This document shows, piece after piece, positions 1-8,970 of a DNA stretch of 54,885 nucleotides (position 1 is its first letter; the number at the start of each line of letters is the position of its first letter). Below the pieces are notes generated by a model. The model made no database searches, was not told where the DNA came from, and was given only the letters and a program-made list of their open reading frames with translations. Position numbers and translations under genes: made by a program. Source of the DNA: Bacteroidales bacterium (lineage in GTDB: Bacteria; Bacteroidota; Bacteroidia; Bacteroidales; UBA932); NCBI GenBank assembly GCA_017617475.1, contig JAFZWC010000055.1:1-54885 (forward strand). Direction: 5' to 3'.

Positions 1-651
<651 letters not shown>

Positions 652-655
652 TATT

Positions 656-702
656 TGTCATTTCGAGCGAAGCCGAGAAATCTTAGCGAAGTCGAGCAAT
701 CT
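656..702 (+). repeat. Dispersed repeat type 1 (GTCATnCYGAG family), between atpD and atpC
   Basis: Begins GTCATTTCGAGCGAAGCCGAG and carries the AATCT end twice (around 678-682 and 697-701). It ends one base before the atpC ATG at 704, so it occupies the whole position where a ribosome binding site would be expected. It is related to the copies at 10336, 12582, 22882, 30536, 39758, 44488, 44944, 45797, 50619, 53058 and 54612. Confidence 0.8.
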
Positions 703-703
703 C

Positions 704-949
704 ATGGACGACATTCAATTACATATCCTTTCCCCCGAGGGGACGCTGGTGCAGACGGCCGTGTCACTGGTGACGCTGCCGGGTGTGGTGAGCCCGTTCA
801 CCGTGCTCAAGGACCACGCCGCCATGGTTACCGCCCTGGTGGAAGGAGACGTCCGTTACGTGACCGGTGACAGGGAAGAGCATCTGCATATCCGTGAGGG
901 ATTCGTGGAAGTGAAGGACAACCTGGTAAAAGTGTGCGTGGAGGTATGA
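704..949 (+). CDS. atpC: F1Fo ATP synthase subunit epsilon, short form
   Basis: Epsilon is part of the central rotor stalk of the ATP synthase. The product is 81 residues and covers only the N-terminal beta-sandwich domain (ILSPEGTL, LPGVVSPFTVLKDHAAMV, VEVKDNLVKV). The C-terminal helical hairpin that inhibits ATP hydrolysis in longer homologues such as the E. coli protein is absent. Short epsilon subunits are common in Bacteroidota, so this is probably a family trait and not a truncation. The start at 704 is the only sensible ATG, but no Shine-Dalgarno is visible because a type 1 repeat abuts the start. The stop overlaps the atpB start (ATGA at 946-949). Confidence 0.93.
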   Translation: MDDIQLHILSPEGTLVQTAVSLVTLPGVVSPFTVLKDHAAMVTALVEGDVRYVTGDREEHLHIREGFVEVKDNLVKVCVEV

Positions 950-1995
950 TGCTGACGCTCCTCATATCGTTCCTTCTTCTGCTGCAGGCCCCCGGAACCG
1001 CAGAGGCTTCCCAGGCGTTCGACATGGACGAGTATCTTTACGGTCACGTGATGGATGCCTATGACTGGCACATCACCACCGTGAACGGCAAGCATATCAG
1101 TGTTCCGCTGCCGGTCATCGTACACAGCAAAACCACGGGATGGCATGTGTTCTCTTCCGGGAAACTGGCCCACGGGCACGAGTATGAGGGCTTTTTCATC
1201 CAGCATGACGCAGAATCCCACAAGGACAGGGTGATGGAACATACCCCTTCGGGCGACGCTCGTCCGCTGGACATCTCCATCACCAAGAACGTGGCCGGGC
1301 TCATGTTCAACAGCCTGATCCTGGTGTTGCTGGTGTTGCTGGGCGTAAAGTGGTACCGGAAACACGACGCCCGCGAGGAAGCCCCGGGCGGCTTCAGCGG
1401 CCTGCTGGAGATGCTGGTGATGATGGTGGAAGACGACATCATCAAGCCTTGTATCGGCCGGGATTATAAGCGTTATTCGCCGTACCTGCTCACCGCTTTT
1501 TTCTTCATCTTCGTGAACAACCTGCTGGGAATTGTCCCGTTCTTCCCGGGCGGCGCCAACATTACCGGCAACATTGCCATCACCTTTGCGATGGCCATGT
1601 TCACCTTCCTGGCCGTGAACCTTTTCGGCAACAAGCACTATTACAAGGACATTTTCTGGCCGGAAGTGCCCGTTTTCCTGAAGGCCATCCCCCTGATGCC
1701 CCTCATCGAGATCATCGGCCTGTTTACCAAGCCCTTCTCCCTGATGGTGCGACTTTTCGCCAACATCCTGGCCGGTCACATGATGATCCTGGGTGTGGTG
1801 TCGGTGGTGTTCCTCACCGCGGAACTGGGCCCGGCTATGAACGGAGGCCTCAGTGTCATCGCCGTCCTGTTCGGCGTATTTATGGACATCCTGGAACTGC
1901 TGGTCGCATTCCTCCAGGCCTATATATTTACCATGCTTTCCAGTGTGTTCATCGGCCTCAGCCGGCAACACCCGGAAGAAGAGAATGCAGAATAA
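946..1995 (+). CDS. atpB: F1Fo ATP synthase subunit a
   Basis: Subunit a forms the proton half-channels beside the c-ring in the inner membrane. The product is about 349 residues. An N-terminal hydrophobic segment ending in TAEA looks like a cleavable signal peptide, followed by a periplasmic stretch and then five to six membrane helices. The hallmark KPFSLMVRLFANILAGHMM contains the essential arginine (about residue 268) and the conserved AN and GH residues. The start at 946 (or the adjacent ATG at 949) follows GGAGGT and overlaps the atpC stop; a GTG at 934 is possible but lies inside atpC. The long N-terminal leader is typical of Bacteroidota a subunits. Confidence 0.96.
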   Translation: MMLTLLISFLLLLQAPGTAEASQAFDMDEYLYGHVMDAYDWHITTVNGKHISVPLPVIVHSKTTGWHVFSSGKLAHGHEYEGFFIQHDAESHKDRVMEHTPSGDARPLDISITKNVAGLMFNSLILVLLVLLGVKWYRKHDAREEAPGGFSGLLEMLVMMVEDDIIKPCIGRDYKRYSPYLLTAFFFIFVNNLLGIVPFFPGGANITGNIAITFAMAMFTFLAVNLFGNKHYYKDIFWPEVPVFLKAIPLMPLIEIIGLFTKPFSLMVRLFANILAGHMMILGVVSVVFLTAELGPAMNGGLSVIAVLFGVFMDILELLVAFLQAYIFTMLSSVFIGLSRQHPEEENAE

Positions 1996-2016
1996 TAACT
2001 TTAAAACAATAGTATT

Positions 2017-2268
2017 ATGATTTTGTCTACTATGCTCCTTCAGGCTGCCACCACTGCAGCTCTTGGAAAGGCCGGTGCCGCCCTGGGTGCCGCTATCGCC
2101 GCCATCGCCGCCGCTTTCGGTATCGGCAATATCGGTAAGGCCGCTCTCGAGGCCGGTGCCCGCCAGCCGGAGAAGGCCGACCACTACCGTCTTACCGCCA
2201 TCATCATCGGCGCACTGGTAGAAGGCGCCTGCCTCTTCGCTATCCTGGTCTGTCTTATCGGCAAGTAA
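2017..2268 (+). CDS. atpE: F1Fo ATP synthase subunit c
   Basis: Subunit c is the rotor-ring proteolipid. The product is 83 residues with two membrane helices joined by the polar loop ARQPEKAD, as in all c subunits. The ion-binding carboxylate is the glutamate in GALVEGACLFA of helix 2. The position matching the sodium-liganding glutamine of Na+ c-rings (helix 1) is isoleucine, and the two residues after the glutamate are Gly-Ala instead of Ser-Thr. The ring therefore looks proton-specific; this is inferred from an alignment made by eye to the known Na+ signature. A 21-base gap separates it from atpB, and atpF starts 3 bases after its stop. Confidence 0.96.
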   Translation: MILSTMLLQAATTAALGKAGAALGAAIAAIAAAFGIGNIGKAALEAGARQPEKADHYRLTAIIIGALVEGACLFAILVCLIGK

Positions 2269-2271
2269 GAG

Positions 2272-2778
2272 ATGTCGCTGATTACGCCAGATTTCGGGCT
2301 GCTGTTCTGGATGACGCTGATCTTCGGCATCGTCTTCTTCATCCTGGCCAAGTTTGGATTCCCAGTGCTGACGGACATGGTCCGCAAGCGCCAGGAAAGG
2401 ATTGAGAAATCCATTCAGGACGCCCGTGAAATCGAAGCCAGGATGGTAACCTGGAAGACCGAGCAGGCCCAGATGATGGAGGAAGCCCGCCGGGAACACA
2501 GCGCTATCCTGAAAGAAGCCACCGACACCAAGGCCAAGATATTGGCCGATGCCAAGGCGCAGGCCAAGGCCGAGGCCGACAAGATCCTTGCCGAAGCTCG
2601 CACGCAGATTGCGGCCGAGAAAGAGAGCGCCCTGCGCGACGTGCGCAAGGAAATCGCCCTCCTGAGTGTGCAGGTGGCAGAAAAAGTGCTCCGTAACGAG
2701 CTTTCCGACGAAGGTAGCCAACGCGCCTTCATAGACAAGCTGGTAGACGAAGCCGGCGAGGCACAACTCCGCTCATGA
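2272..2778 (+). CDS. atpF: F1Fo ATP synthase subunit b
   Basis: Subunit b is the peripheral stator stalk that ties F1 to Fo. The product is 168 residues: one N-terminal membrane helix (FWMTLIFGIVFFILAKFGFP) followed by a long charged Ala/Glu/Lys/Arg-rich coiled coil running to the C-terminus (for example EARREHSAILKEATDTKAK). Length and architecture match the family. The gene ends inside the start of atpH (4-base ATGA overlap at 2775-2778), which indicates translational coupling within the operon. Confidence 0.95.
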   Translation: MSLITPDFGLLFWMTLIFGIVFFILAKFGFPVLTDMVRKRQERIEKSIQDAREIEARMVTWKTEQAQMMEEARREHSAILKEATDTKAKILADAKAQAKAEADKILAEARTQIAAEKESALRDVRKEIALLSVQVAEKVLRNELSDEGSQRAFIDKLVDEAGEAQLRS

Positions 2779-3335
2779 ACCGAAGCATCGTCATAACGCG
2801 CTATGCAACAGCCCTGGTGAAGTATGTCCGGGAAACCGGGCAGGGGGAAATCGTGTGCTCCGAGGCCGAAACCCTTATGCGCACCATCCAATCTACGCCC
2901 GACCTCCGGCGCATGCTGTCGGCGGCCGACGACGTGGTGAGTCCCTTTGAAAAGAAGAAGCTCCTCCAGACGGCCCTGGGCAACCGCATGTTCCCGGACC
3001 TGAGCCGCTTCCTCACCCTGCTGAACCAGAACGGCCGCATGGACCTGGTGGAAGAGATACTGCGTGACTACGTTACCCAGTATCGCAGGAGCATCGGCAT
3101 CCGCAGGGCCCACCTGGTCACGGTAACGGAGCCCTCCGAGCGCCTGCTGCAGCGCCTCAAAGCCCTGGTCAAGCAAAAGACGGGGGACGATGTAATCATT
3201 GAAGTGGAAGTGGATCCGTCCATCATCGGCGGTTTTGTCTTTGACATTGACGACTACCTCATAGACGCCAGCGTCAAACGCCAGCTGGACCTGATCCGCC
3301 AGCAATTTATTGAAAAGAACAGAAGAATAATCTGA
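2775..3335 (+). CDS. atpH: F1Fo ATP synthase subunit delta
   Basis: Delta caps F1 and binds the b stalk (equivalent to mitochondrial OSCP). The product is 186 residues. The N-terminal helical domain begins [17 protein letters not shown] and the C-terminal region contains the conserved end [20 protein letters not shown] followed by QLDLIRQQF. It overlaps atpF by 4 bases at its start and atpA by one base at its end (TGATGG). Identity rests on the C-terminal IIGGF motif and on operon position. Confidence 0.95.
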   Translation: MNRSIVITRYATALVKYVRETGQGEIVCSEAETLMRTIQSTPDLRRMLSAADDVVSPFEKKKLLQTALGNRMFPDLSRFLTLLNQNGRMDLVEEILRDYVTQYRRSIGIRRAHLVTVTEPSERLLQRLKALVKQKTGDDVIIEVEVDPSIIGGFVFDIDDYLIDASVKRQLDLIRQQFIEKNRRII

Positions 3336-4918
3336 TGGCAACAAGTTTGAAACCCAGTGAAGTGAGCGATATCCTGCTTGGGCAGCTCAAAGACATGAAG
3401 ACCGACCTCCAGTTCGAGGAGATTGGCAAAGTCCTGCAGGTAAGTGACGGTGTAGTGAGAATCTACGGACTGGACCATGCCGAGGCCGGCGAACTGCTGG
3501 ACTGCGGCAATGGGCTCATGGCCGTGGTCATGAACCTGGAGGCCGACAATGTGGGCGCCGTGCTCATGGGTCCCACAGACCAGGTGAAGGAGGGTATGGT
3601 GGTGCGCCGTACCGGCCGTATCGCTTCCATCGGCGTGAACGACAAGCTGGCGGGCCGCGTGATTGACCCTCTGGGCAATCCGCTGGACGGCCTGGGCCCC
3701 ATCGACGGGGAAAAAGTGGACATGCCGTTGGAGCGCAAGGCTCCCGGTGTCATCTACCGTCAGCCGGTGAGCGAACCGCTGCAGACGGGCCTCAAGGCCA
3801 TCGACGCCATGATTCCCATCGGCCGCGGCCAGCGTGAACTCATCATCGGCGACCGCCAGACGGGTAAGACGGCCATTGCCATCGACACCATCATCAACCA
3901 GCGCCAGGCTTACGAAGCCGGCGACCCTGTGTTCTGCATTTACGTGGCTGTGGGCCAGAAAGGCTCTACCGTGGCTTCCATCGTGAAGACCCTGCGGGAG
4001 CACGGCGCCATGGATTATACCGTGGTAGTGGCCGCAACGGCTTCCGACCCGGCCGCCCTGCAGTACTACGCCCCCTTCTCCGGAGCGGCCATCGGCGAGT
4101 ATTACCGCGACACCGGCCGCCATGCCCTGGTGGTTTATGACGACCTTTCCAAACAGGCCGTGGCGTACCGCGAGGTGTCTCTTATCCTGAAGCGCCCTTC
4201 CGGACGTGAAGCCTATCCCGGTGATATCTTTTATCTCCATAGCCGACTGCTGGAGCGTGCCGCGCGTATCATCGACCAGCAGGAAGTGGCCCAGACCATG
4301 AACGACCTTCCGGAGGCCCTGAAGGACAAGGTCAAGGGTGGCGGTTCCCTTACCGCCCTGCCCATCATTGAGACGCAGGCCGGTGACGTGTCGGCCTACA
4401 TTCCCACCAATGTGATTTCCATCACCGACGGTCAGATCTACCTGGAGCAGGCCCTGTTCAACCAGGGTGTGCGTCCCGCCATCAACGTGGGTATTTCGGT
4501 GTCCCGTGTGGGCGGCAGCGCCCAAGTCAAGTCCATGAAGAAGGTGGCCGGTACCCTCAAGATTGACCAGGCCCAGTGGGCCGAGCTGGAGGCCTTCTCC
4601 AAGTTCTCCTCCGATGTGGACAAGGTGACGGAACTGGCCCTGGACAAAGGCCGCAAGAACAACCAGCTGCTCATTCAGCCGCAGTACAGCCCCATGCCCG
4701 TGGGCGAGCAGGTGGCCATCCTCTACTGCGGAACCCGAGGCCTCATGCGGGACATAGCCATTGACCAGGTGCGCCCCTTCCAGGAAGCCTTCCTGGACCG
4801 CCTCCGCGCCACCGCCAAGGCCGAAGTCCTCGAACCTCTGGGAGCCGGCAAGCTCACCCCCGAAATAGAAAAGATCCTGGCCGATACTGCCGAATCCGTT
4901 ATTCTGGCCATGAAGTAA
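3335..4918 (+). CDS. atpA: F1Fo ATP synthase subunit alpha
   Basis: Alpha is the non-catalytic nucleotide-binding subunit of F1. The product is 527 residues, full length. An N-terminal beta-barrel precedes the P-loop GDRQTGKTA (residues 172-180, Lys178). The alpha-specific segment [20 protein letters not shown] and the arginine-finger segment [13 protein letters not shown] are present. The gene starts with ATG overlapping the atpH stop and ends overlapping atpG by one base (TAATG), so the eight subunits are made from one polycistron. No palindromic insertion was seen in this gene, in contrast to atpG. Confidence 0.97.
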   Translation: MATSLKPSEVSDILLGQLKDMKTDLQFEEIGKVLQVSDGVVRIYGLDHAEAGELLDCGNGLMAVVMNLEADNVGAVLMGPTDQVKEGMVVRRTGRIASIGVNDKLAGRVIDPLGNPLDGLGPIDGEKVDMPLERKAPGVIYRQPVSEPLQTGLKAIDAMIPIGRGQRELIIGDRQTGKTAIAIDTIINQRQAYEAGDPVFCIYVAVGQKGSTVASIVKTLREHGAMDYTVVVAATASDPAALQYYAPFSGAAIGEYYRDTGRHALVVYDDLSKQAVAYREVSLILKRPSGREAYPGDIFYLHSRLLERAARIIDQQEVAQTMNDLPEALKDKVKGGGSLTALPIIETQAGDVSAYIPTNVISITDGQIYLEQALFNQGVRPAINVGISVSRVGGSAQVKSMKKVAGTLKIDQAQWAELEAFSKFSSDVDKVTELALDKGRKNNQLLIQPQYSPMPVGEQVAILYCGTRGLMRDIAIDQVRPFQEAFLDRLRATAKAEVLEPLGAGKLTPEIEKILADTAESVILAMK

Positions 4919-5850
4919 TGCCTACATTAAAGGAAATAAAGGGCCGGATTTCGTCGGTCAAGAGTACGCTGAAGATAACGTCGGCCATGAAGCTGGTGTC
5001 GTCGGCCAAACTGCGCAAGGCGCAGAACGCCATCGAGGCCATGCGGCCCTATGAGGCGACGTTGCTGGATATGCTGACGGCTGTCAGTGGTGTCATGCCT
5101 GGGACCGACCGGACATCTCGGCTGATAGCGGAAAGCGGAGAGTTTTCCGTCGCTAAAATGATGGCCGATGCTCCGGAAAACTCATCCGCTTCCCGGCCTA
5201 CGGTCATCATTGCCATTGCTTCCAACTCTTCGCTTTGCGGCGGGTTCAACGCCAACGTCATTGCCAAGGTGCGCAGCGTGCGGCAGCCTGGCGACATCGT
5301 GTACTCCGTGGGCCGCAAGATGGCCGATGCCATGCGTCGCGATGGGTTTACCACGCCGGAAGACCTGAACGCCCTTATCGAGCATCCTTCCTATGGCCCT
5401 GCCGCTAAATTGGTGGAGAAACTGGCCGATGATTGCAAGGAAGGCCGCGTAGAAAAGGTGCTCCTGGTGTACACCCACTTCGTCTCCACCGCCAAGCAGG
5501 TGCCGGTGGTGGAAACCCTGCTGCAGAAGGCGGGAGGGGACTCCCTTTCCGTAGCATCGGCCCTCTCTTTAGCGGAGGAAAAGGAGTCCTCCTCCCGGGA
5601 GGACCTTCTCATCGAACCCGGGCGTAAAGAGCTTCGTGCGGCGCTGGAGCCCAAGACGCTCAAGCTCAAACTTTACGCTGCGCTGCTGGACAGCTCGGCC
5701 GCGGAGCACGCCGCCCGCACCGTGGCCATGCAGACAGCCACGGACAACGCGGAGAACCTCCTTTCCGAACTCACCCTTCAGTACAACAAGGGCCGTCAGC
5801 AGAAGATCACTTCCGAGATTCTGGACCTGGCCGGCGGTCAGACGGAATAG
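4918..5850 (+). CDS. atpG: F1Fo ATP synthase subunit gamma with two palindromic inserts
   Basis: Gamma is the central rotor shaft. The product is 310 residues, somewhat longer than the roughly 290 usual for the family. The conserved ends are intact: the N-terminal helix (RISSVKSTLKITSAMKLVSSAKLRKAQ), SNSSLCGGFNANV in the middle, and the C-terminal helix (MQTATDNAENLLSELTLQYNKGRQQKITSEI). The extra length is in two low-similarity loops, at about residues 71-93 and 205-227. Each loop is encoded by a complete copy of the roughly 65-bp type 2 palindromic element. Both loops fall where gamma subunits vary in length, so the protein is probably functional. This is the last gene of the atp operon in the window. 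Confidence 0.96.
   Translation: MPTLKEIKGRISSVKSTLKITSAMKLVSSAKLRKAQNAIEAMRPYEATLLDMLTAVSGVMPGTDRTSRLIAESGEFSVAKMMADAPENSSASRPTVIIAIASNSSLCGGFNANVIAKVRSVRQPGDIVYSVGRKMADAMRRDGFTTPEDLNALIEHPSYGPAAKLVEKLADDCKEGRVEKVLLVYTHFVSTAKQVPVVETLLQKAGGDSLSVASALSLAEEKESSSREDLLIEPGRKELRAALEPKTLKLKLYAALLDSSAAEHAARTVAMQTATDNAENLLSELTLQYNKGRQQKITSEILDLAGGQTE
5130..5194 (-). repeat. Type 2 palindromic element, copy 1 (in frame in atpG)
   Basis: The left arm at 5130-5149 (ending AGAGTTTTCCG) pairs with the right arm at 5174-5194 (starting CGGAAAACTC) over about 20 positions with one bulge. The core between the arms reads, on the minus strand, CGGAGCATCGGCC, six bases, TTAGCG. It encodes about residues 71-93 of gamma. 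The orientation is opposite to copy 2. Confidence 0.8.
5532..5596 (+). repeat. Type 2 palindromic element, copy 2 (in frame in atpG)
   Basis: The left arm at 5532-5551 (GGGAGGGGACTCCC then TTTCC) pairs with the right arm at 5576-5596 (GGAAAAGGAGTCCTCCTCCC), allowing G-T pairs and one bulge. The core is CGTAGCATCGGCC, six bases, TTAGCG. It encodes about residues 205-227 of gamma. The arms are unrelated in sequence to those of the first copy 340 bases upstream. Confidence 0.8.
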
Positions 5851-5856
5851 TTTTAT

Positions 5857-5864
5857 TATCTTTG
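5857..5864 (+). promoter_or_regulatory. Bacteroidota -7 promoter element TATCTTTG
   Basis: A perfect match to TAnnTTTG, 16 bases upstream of the M20 dipeptidase ATG at 5881 and just after the atpG stop. No clear -33 TTTG is found at the usual 19-21 base spacing, so strength is uncertain. Confidence 0.6.
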
Positions 5865-5880
5865 TGCAAAAGCCACAAAG

Positions 5881-7242
5881 ATGAAAAACTATATCCAAGA
5901 AAACCGGGAACGCTTTTTTGAAGAGCTGTTTTCCCTTTTGCGAATCCCTTCTGTCAGCGCCAAGCCGGAGCACAAACCGGACATGTACAAGTGTGCCGGG
6001 CGCCTGGTAGAGCTTCTTAAAGAGGCCGGGGCCGATGACGCCGCCGTGTACGAAACCGCCGGCCACCCCGTGGTCTATGGCTTCAAAGACATGGGTGCAG
6101 AAAAGACCGTGCTGGTGTACGGCCACTACGACGTCCAGCCCCCGGAACCGCTGGAGAAATGGCGCACGGACCCCTTTGAACCTGTGATAGCCAAGGACCC
6201 CGCCACCGGCGAGGAGGCCATCTACTGCCGCGGCGCCAACGACGACAAGGGCCAGCTTTTCATGCACATCAAGGCCTTCGAGTTCCTGCTGCGCACGGGT
6301 CGGCTCAAGCACAACGTTAAGTTCATCTTCGAGGGCGAGGAAGAGATTGGCAGCGGCTCCCTGCCCGCGTGGGTAGAGTCCCATAAGGATCTGTTGAAGG
6401 CCGATGTCATCCTGGTCTCCGACACCACCATGATAAGCGAGAAAGTGCCGTCCATCAACTGCGGCATGCGCGGCCTGGCCTATCTGGAAGTAAAGGTGAC
6501 AGGCCCCAACAAAGACCTCCATTCCGGCCATTACGGCGGTGCGGTGGCCAACCCCATCAACGAGCTCTGCGCCCTTATAGCCTCGCTCCACGATGCTGAC
6601 GGCCGCGTCACCATTCCCGGCTTTTACGACGACGTGGTGGAGTTGTCGGCCGATGACAGGGCCCTCCTGAACAAGGCACCCTTCGACATGGAGGAATACA
6701 AGAAGTTCCTGGATATCAAGGAAGTGAAAGGGGAGAAGGGCTATACCACCCTGGAGCGTACCGCCATCCGGCCCTGCCTGGACGTGTGCGGCATCTGGGG
6801 CGGCTACACGGGAGTGGGCGCCAAGACGGTGCTGCCTTCCGTGGCCCACGCCAAAGTATCCATGCGGCTGGTGCCCTGGCAGACATCGGCCAAGATTACC
6901 CAACTGTTTCTGGAGCACCTTCAGCGCATTGCACCGCCTTACATTAAGGTTGAGGTGACGCCTTGCGAGGGCGGCGACGGCTTCCTCATTCCCATCAGTT
7001 CGCACGCCTATCAGGCGGCTTCCAAGGCCATGAAGGAGGTGTACGGCATAGAGCCCGTCCCGGCCCGCGGCGGCGGTTCCATAGCCATCCTGGCCGATAT
7101 GCAGCGCATCCTGGGAATCGATCCGCTGCTCATGGGCTTCGGCCTGGAGCGCGACACCATCCATTCGCCCAACGAGAGTTACCTCCTGCGCCAGCTCTTT
7201 GCCGGAATGGAATCCATTGTTGGATTTTATAAGTATTATTAG
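5881..7242 (+). CDS. M20 family metallodipeptidase
   Basis: A cytoplasmic zinc dipeptidase or exopeptidase of the M20 (ArgE/DapE/ACY1/CPG2) family, 453 residues. No signal peptide is present. Metal-site motifs are visible: VYGHYDVQPPEP (His82, Asp84), RGANDDKGQ (around Asp121) and EGEEEIGSGS (catalytic Glu and metal Glu around 153-155). The dimerisation or lid domain lies between about 190 and 310 (GMRGLAYLEVKVTGPNKDLHS), and GFGLERDTIHSPNE near the C-terminus holds the last metal His. The N-terminal wording (LFSLLRIPSVSAKPEHKPDM) is typical of Bacteroidota dipeptidases of this size. Substrate cannot be read from the sequence. It has its own promoter motif 16 bases upstream and follows the atp operon. 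Confidence 0.92.
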   Translation: MKNYIQENRERFFEELFSLLRIPSVSAKPEHKPDMYKCAGRLVELLKEAGADDAAVYETAGHPVVYGFKDMGAEKTVLVYGHYDVQPPEPLEKWRTDPFEPVIAKDPATGEEAIYCRGANDDKGQLFMHIKAFEFLLRTGRLKHNVKFIFEGEEEIGSGSLPAWVESHKDLLKADVILVSDTTMISEKVPSINCGMRGLAYLEVKVTGPNKDLHSGHYGGAVANPINELCALIASLHDADGRVTIPGFYDDVVELSADDRALLNKAPFDMEEYKKFLDIKEVKGEKGYTTLERTAIRPCLDVCGIWGGYTGVGAKTVLPSVAHAKVSMRLVPWQTSAKITQLFLEHLQRIAPPYIKVEVTPCEGGDGFLIPISSHAYQAASKAMKEVYGIEPVPARGGGSIAILADMQRILGIDPLLMGFGLERDTIHSPNESYLLRQLFAGMESIVGFYKYY

Positions 7243-7289
7243 CTGTTTTTCCAGAAAAGTGTTACCTTTATAGGCTAAAACTGAACAAA

Positions 7290-8207
7290 ATGAAAGAAAT
7301 CCTTCAGACCCTGGGAACCTGGAAGTTCTGGAAAGAACTCATCATCATGTCGGTGGCCATGCTCATAGCCGCTGCCGCCGTGTATTATTTCCTTATGCCC
7401 AGCAACCTGGTCATCGGTTCCATCACCGGTTTGTCCATGGTCATCTCCGGCCTATTCGGCCTGGCGGGCATGACGGTGAAGGTGTCCGTGGTGGTGACCA
7501 TTATCAACGCCATCCTGCTGGTCCTGGCCTGGTTCCTCATCGGCGCGGAGTTCGGCGCCAAAACCGTATACACGGCCCTTATCCTGGGTCCCTTCATCGA
7601 GTTCTGGGAGAAGGTGTTTCCGGTGAGTCGCATTATGGAACCCGGTTCCACGTCGCTGATGGGAGACCCCTGGTTCGACCTCCTGTGCTTCGTGCTCATC
7701 CTCAGCGCCTCGCAGACCATCCTCTTCCATATCAACGCCTCTACCGGCGGTCTGGATATTCTGGCCAAGATTGTGAACAAATACCTGCACTTCGATATCG
7801 GCACTTCTGTGACGGTGGCCGGCGCCCTCATCTGCTGCACAGCCTTCTTCATCAACCCGTTCCGGCTGGTGATTATCGGCATCATCGGCACCTGGATCAA
7901 CGGCCTGGCCCTGGATTACTTTACCGCCAGCCTGAACCGCCGCAAGCGCGTGTGCATCATTTCTTCCCGCTACGAGGAAATCCGCAAATACATTATTGAA
8001 GACTTGCAGCGCGGCTGTTCCCTGTACAATGTTACCGGTGGCTATAACGGTCATCAGAACATTGAAATCCAGGCCCTGCTTACCCAGGACGAGTTCGCCA
8101 GCCTGATGAATTACCTCAAGAATAATGATATCCATGGTTTCATCACGGCGGGCAACGTAAGTGAGATTTATGGCGACTGGAATCAGAAAAAGAAGAAAAA
8201 GCATTAA
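7290..8207 (+). CDS. YitT family membrane protein (DUF2179 C-terminal domain)
   Basis: An integral membrane protein of 305 residues with about five to six hydrophobic helices over residues 15-210 (for example ELIIMSVAMLIAAAAVYYFLMPSNLVIGS). A soluble C-terminal DUF2179-type domain follows from about 215 (CIISSRYEEIRKYIIEDLQRGCSLYNVTGGY), ending in a Lys-rich tail. The family is widespread and its transport role is not established. A near-consensus promoter (TACCTTTA, about 7263-7270, one mismatch) precedes it. It is read alone, between an M20 peptidase and a HAD phosphatase. Confidence 0.9.
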   Translation: MKEILQTLGTWKFWKELIIMSVAMLIAAAAVYYFLMPSNLVIGSITGLSMVISGLFGLAGMTVKVSVVVTIINAILLVLAWFLIGAEFGAKTVYTALILGPFIEFWEKVFPVSRIMEPGSTSLMGDPWFDLLCFVLILSASQTILFHINASTGGLDILAKIVNKYLHFDIGTSVTVAGALICCTAFFINPFRLVIIGIIGTWINGLALDYFTASLNRRKRVCIISSRYEEIRKYIIEDLQRGCSLYNVTGGYNGHQNIEIQALLTQDEFASLMNYLKNNDIHGFITAGNVSEIYGDWNQKKKKKH

Positions 8208-8337
8208 AAATTTTTCACCGTTTGCCAGTTTTGGCACGGTATTGGAATAATGTGGTATCAGACATAAATATTGATACCTTACTATAAATCCCGCCGCCAT
8301 TTGTGAAAATCGCGAGCGGGAATTTCTTTTAAAGTAT

Positions 8338-8345
8338 TAACTTTG
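8338..8345 (+). promoter_or_regulatory. Bacteroidota -7 promoter element TAACTTTG
   Basis: A perfect TAnnTTTG ending only 7 bases before the HAD phosphatase ATG at 8353. It implies an extremely short leader of a few bases. The rest of the 8208-8352 gap holds a short inverted repeat (TCCCGC at 8289-8294 with GCGGGA at 8316-8321) and nothing else recognisable. Confidence 0.6.
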
Positions 8346-8352
8346 TGTCCGT

Positions 8353-8964
8353 ATGGCAAAAGCTATTGTATTCGATATTGGAGGCGTTCTCATCGAGCTG
8401 GATCCGGGCCGATGCATAGAGGCGTTCCAGACCATCCTGGGCTTCGGGCGCATTACGGAGATTCTGGATCCTTCTCATCAGAAAGGCATTTACGGAGACA
8501 TGGAAGCCGGCATTCTTCCGGCCGATGAATTCCGCAGGCTCATCCTGGCCGAATCCCGCCCGGGCTGCCAGCCCGCCGACGTGGACTGCGCCATGGCCGC
8601 CCTGCTGGTGGGCATGAGGGAAGACACCGTGCAAACCATCAAGCGTCTTTCCATGCGCTATCCGCTTTACCTCCTGTCCAACAATAACCCCATCTCCATG
8701 GCCCGCACCTACCAGATTTTCCGGGAGAATGGAATTGAGCCCCGGACCACTTTCCGGGGAGAGTTCATTTCCTGGGAGATGAAGATGCTCAAGCCTTCGC
8801 GGGAATTCTATGAGGAAACCATCCGCCGCGTGGGCCTTCCGGCCCGGGACATCCTGTTCATAGACGACAACCAGACCAACGTGTCTGCCGCTGCAGCGGT
8901 GGGCATCGAGGCACGCTATTACCAGCCCGGCACCAGCCTGGCCGCCCTCTTGGCCGATCTGTAA
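8353..8964 (+). CDS. HAD superfamily phosphatase (subfamily IA, YihX-like)
   Basis: A cytoplasmic haloacid dehalogenase-type hydrolase, 203 residues, probably a small sugar-phosphate or nucleotide phosphatase. Motif I is VFDIGGVLIELD near the N-terminus (Asp8, with the usual second Asp replaced by Gly as in the YihX-like group). Motif II is YLLSNNN around residue 110, motif III lysine lies in MKMLKPSREFYEE, and motif IV is ILFIDDNQTNVSAAAAVG. The C-terminal AR-YYQPGTSL wording is typical of this group. It ends 6 bases before the MFS gene, suggesting a two-gene operon with a sugar-phosphate-type carrier. The substrate is not evident. Confidence 0.88.
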   Translation: MAKAIVFDIGGVLIELDPGRCIEAFQTILGFGRITEILDPSHQKGIYGDMEAGILPADEFRRLILAESRPGCQPADVDCAMAALLVGMREDTVQTIKRLSMRYPLYLLSNNNPISMARTYQIFRENGIEPRTTFRGEFISWEMKMLKPSREFYEETIRRVGLPARDILFIDDNQTNVSAAAAVGIEARYYQPGTSLAALLADL

Positions 8965-8970
8965 ACCGCC

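Noticed and set aside
856..2766. Long open frame on the minus strand opposite atpB-atpF
   Set aside because: It is antisense to well-conserved atp genes, His/Gln/Gly-rich and without family features; such frames are a by-product of high GC and codon bias. The same applies to minus frames at 5569-7164, 8329-10182 and 23359-26163.
5396..5430. Possible extra type 2 core (CCGCTAAA...GGCCGATG) in atpG
   Set aside because: Spacing between the two blocks is too long and no complementary arms flank it.
8229..8244. Sigma-54-like TGGCACG...TTGG in the YitT-HAD gap
   Set aside because: The spacing between GG and the -12 position is off and GC is replaced by GG; a perfect TAnnTTTG lies downstream.
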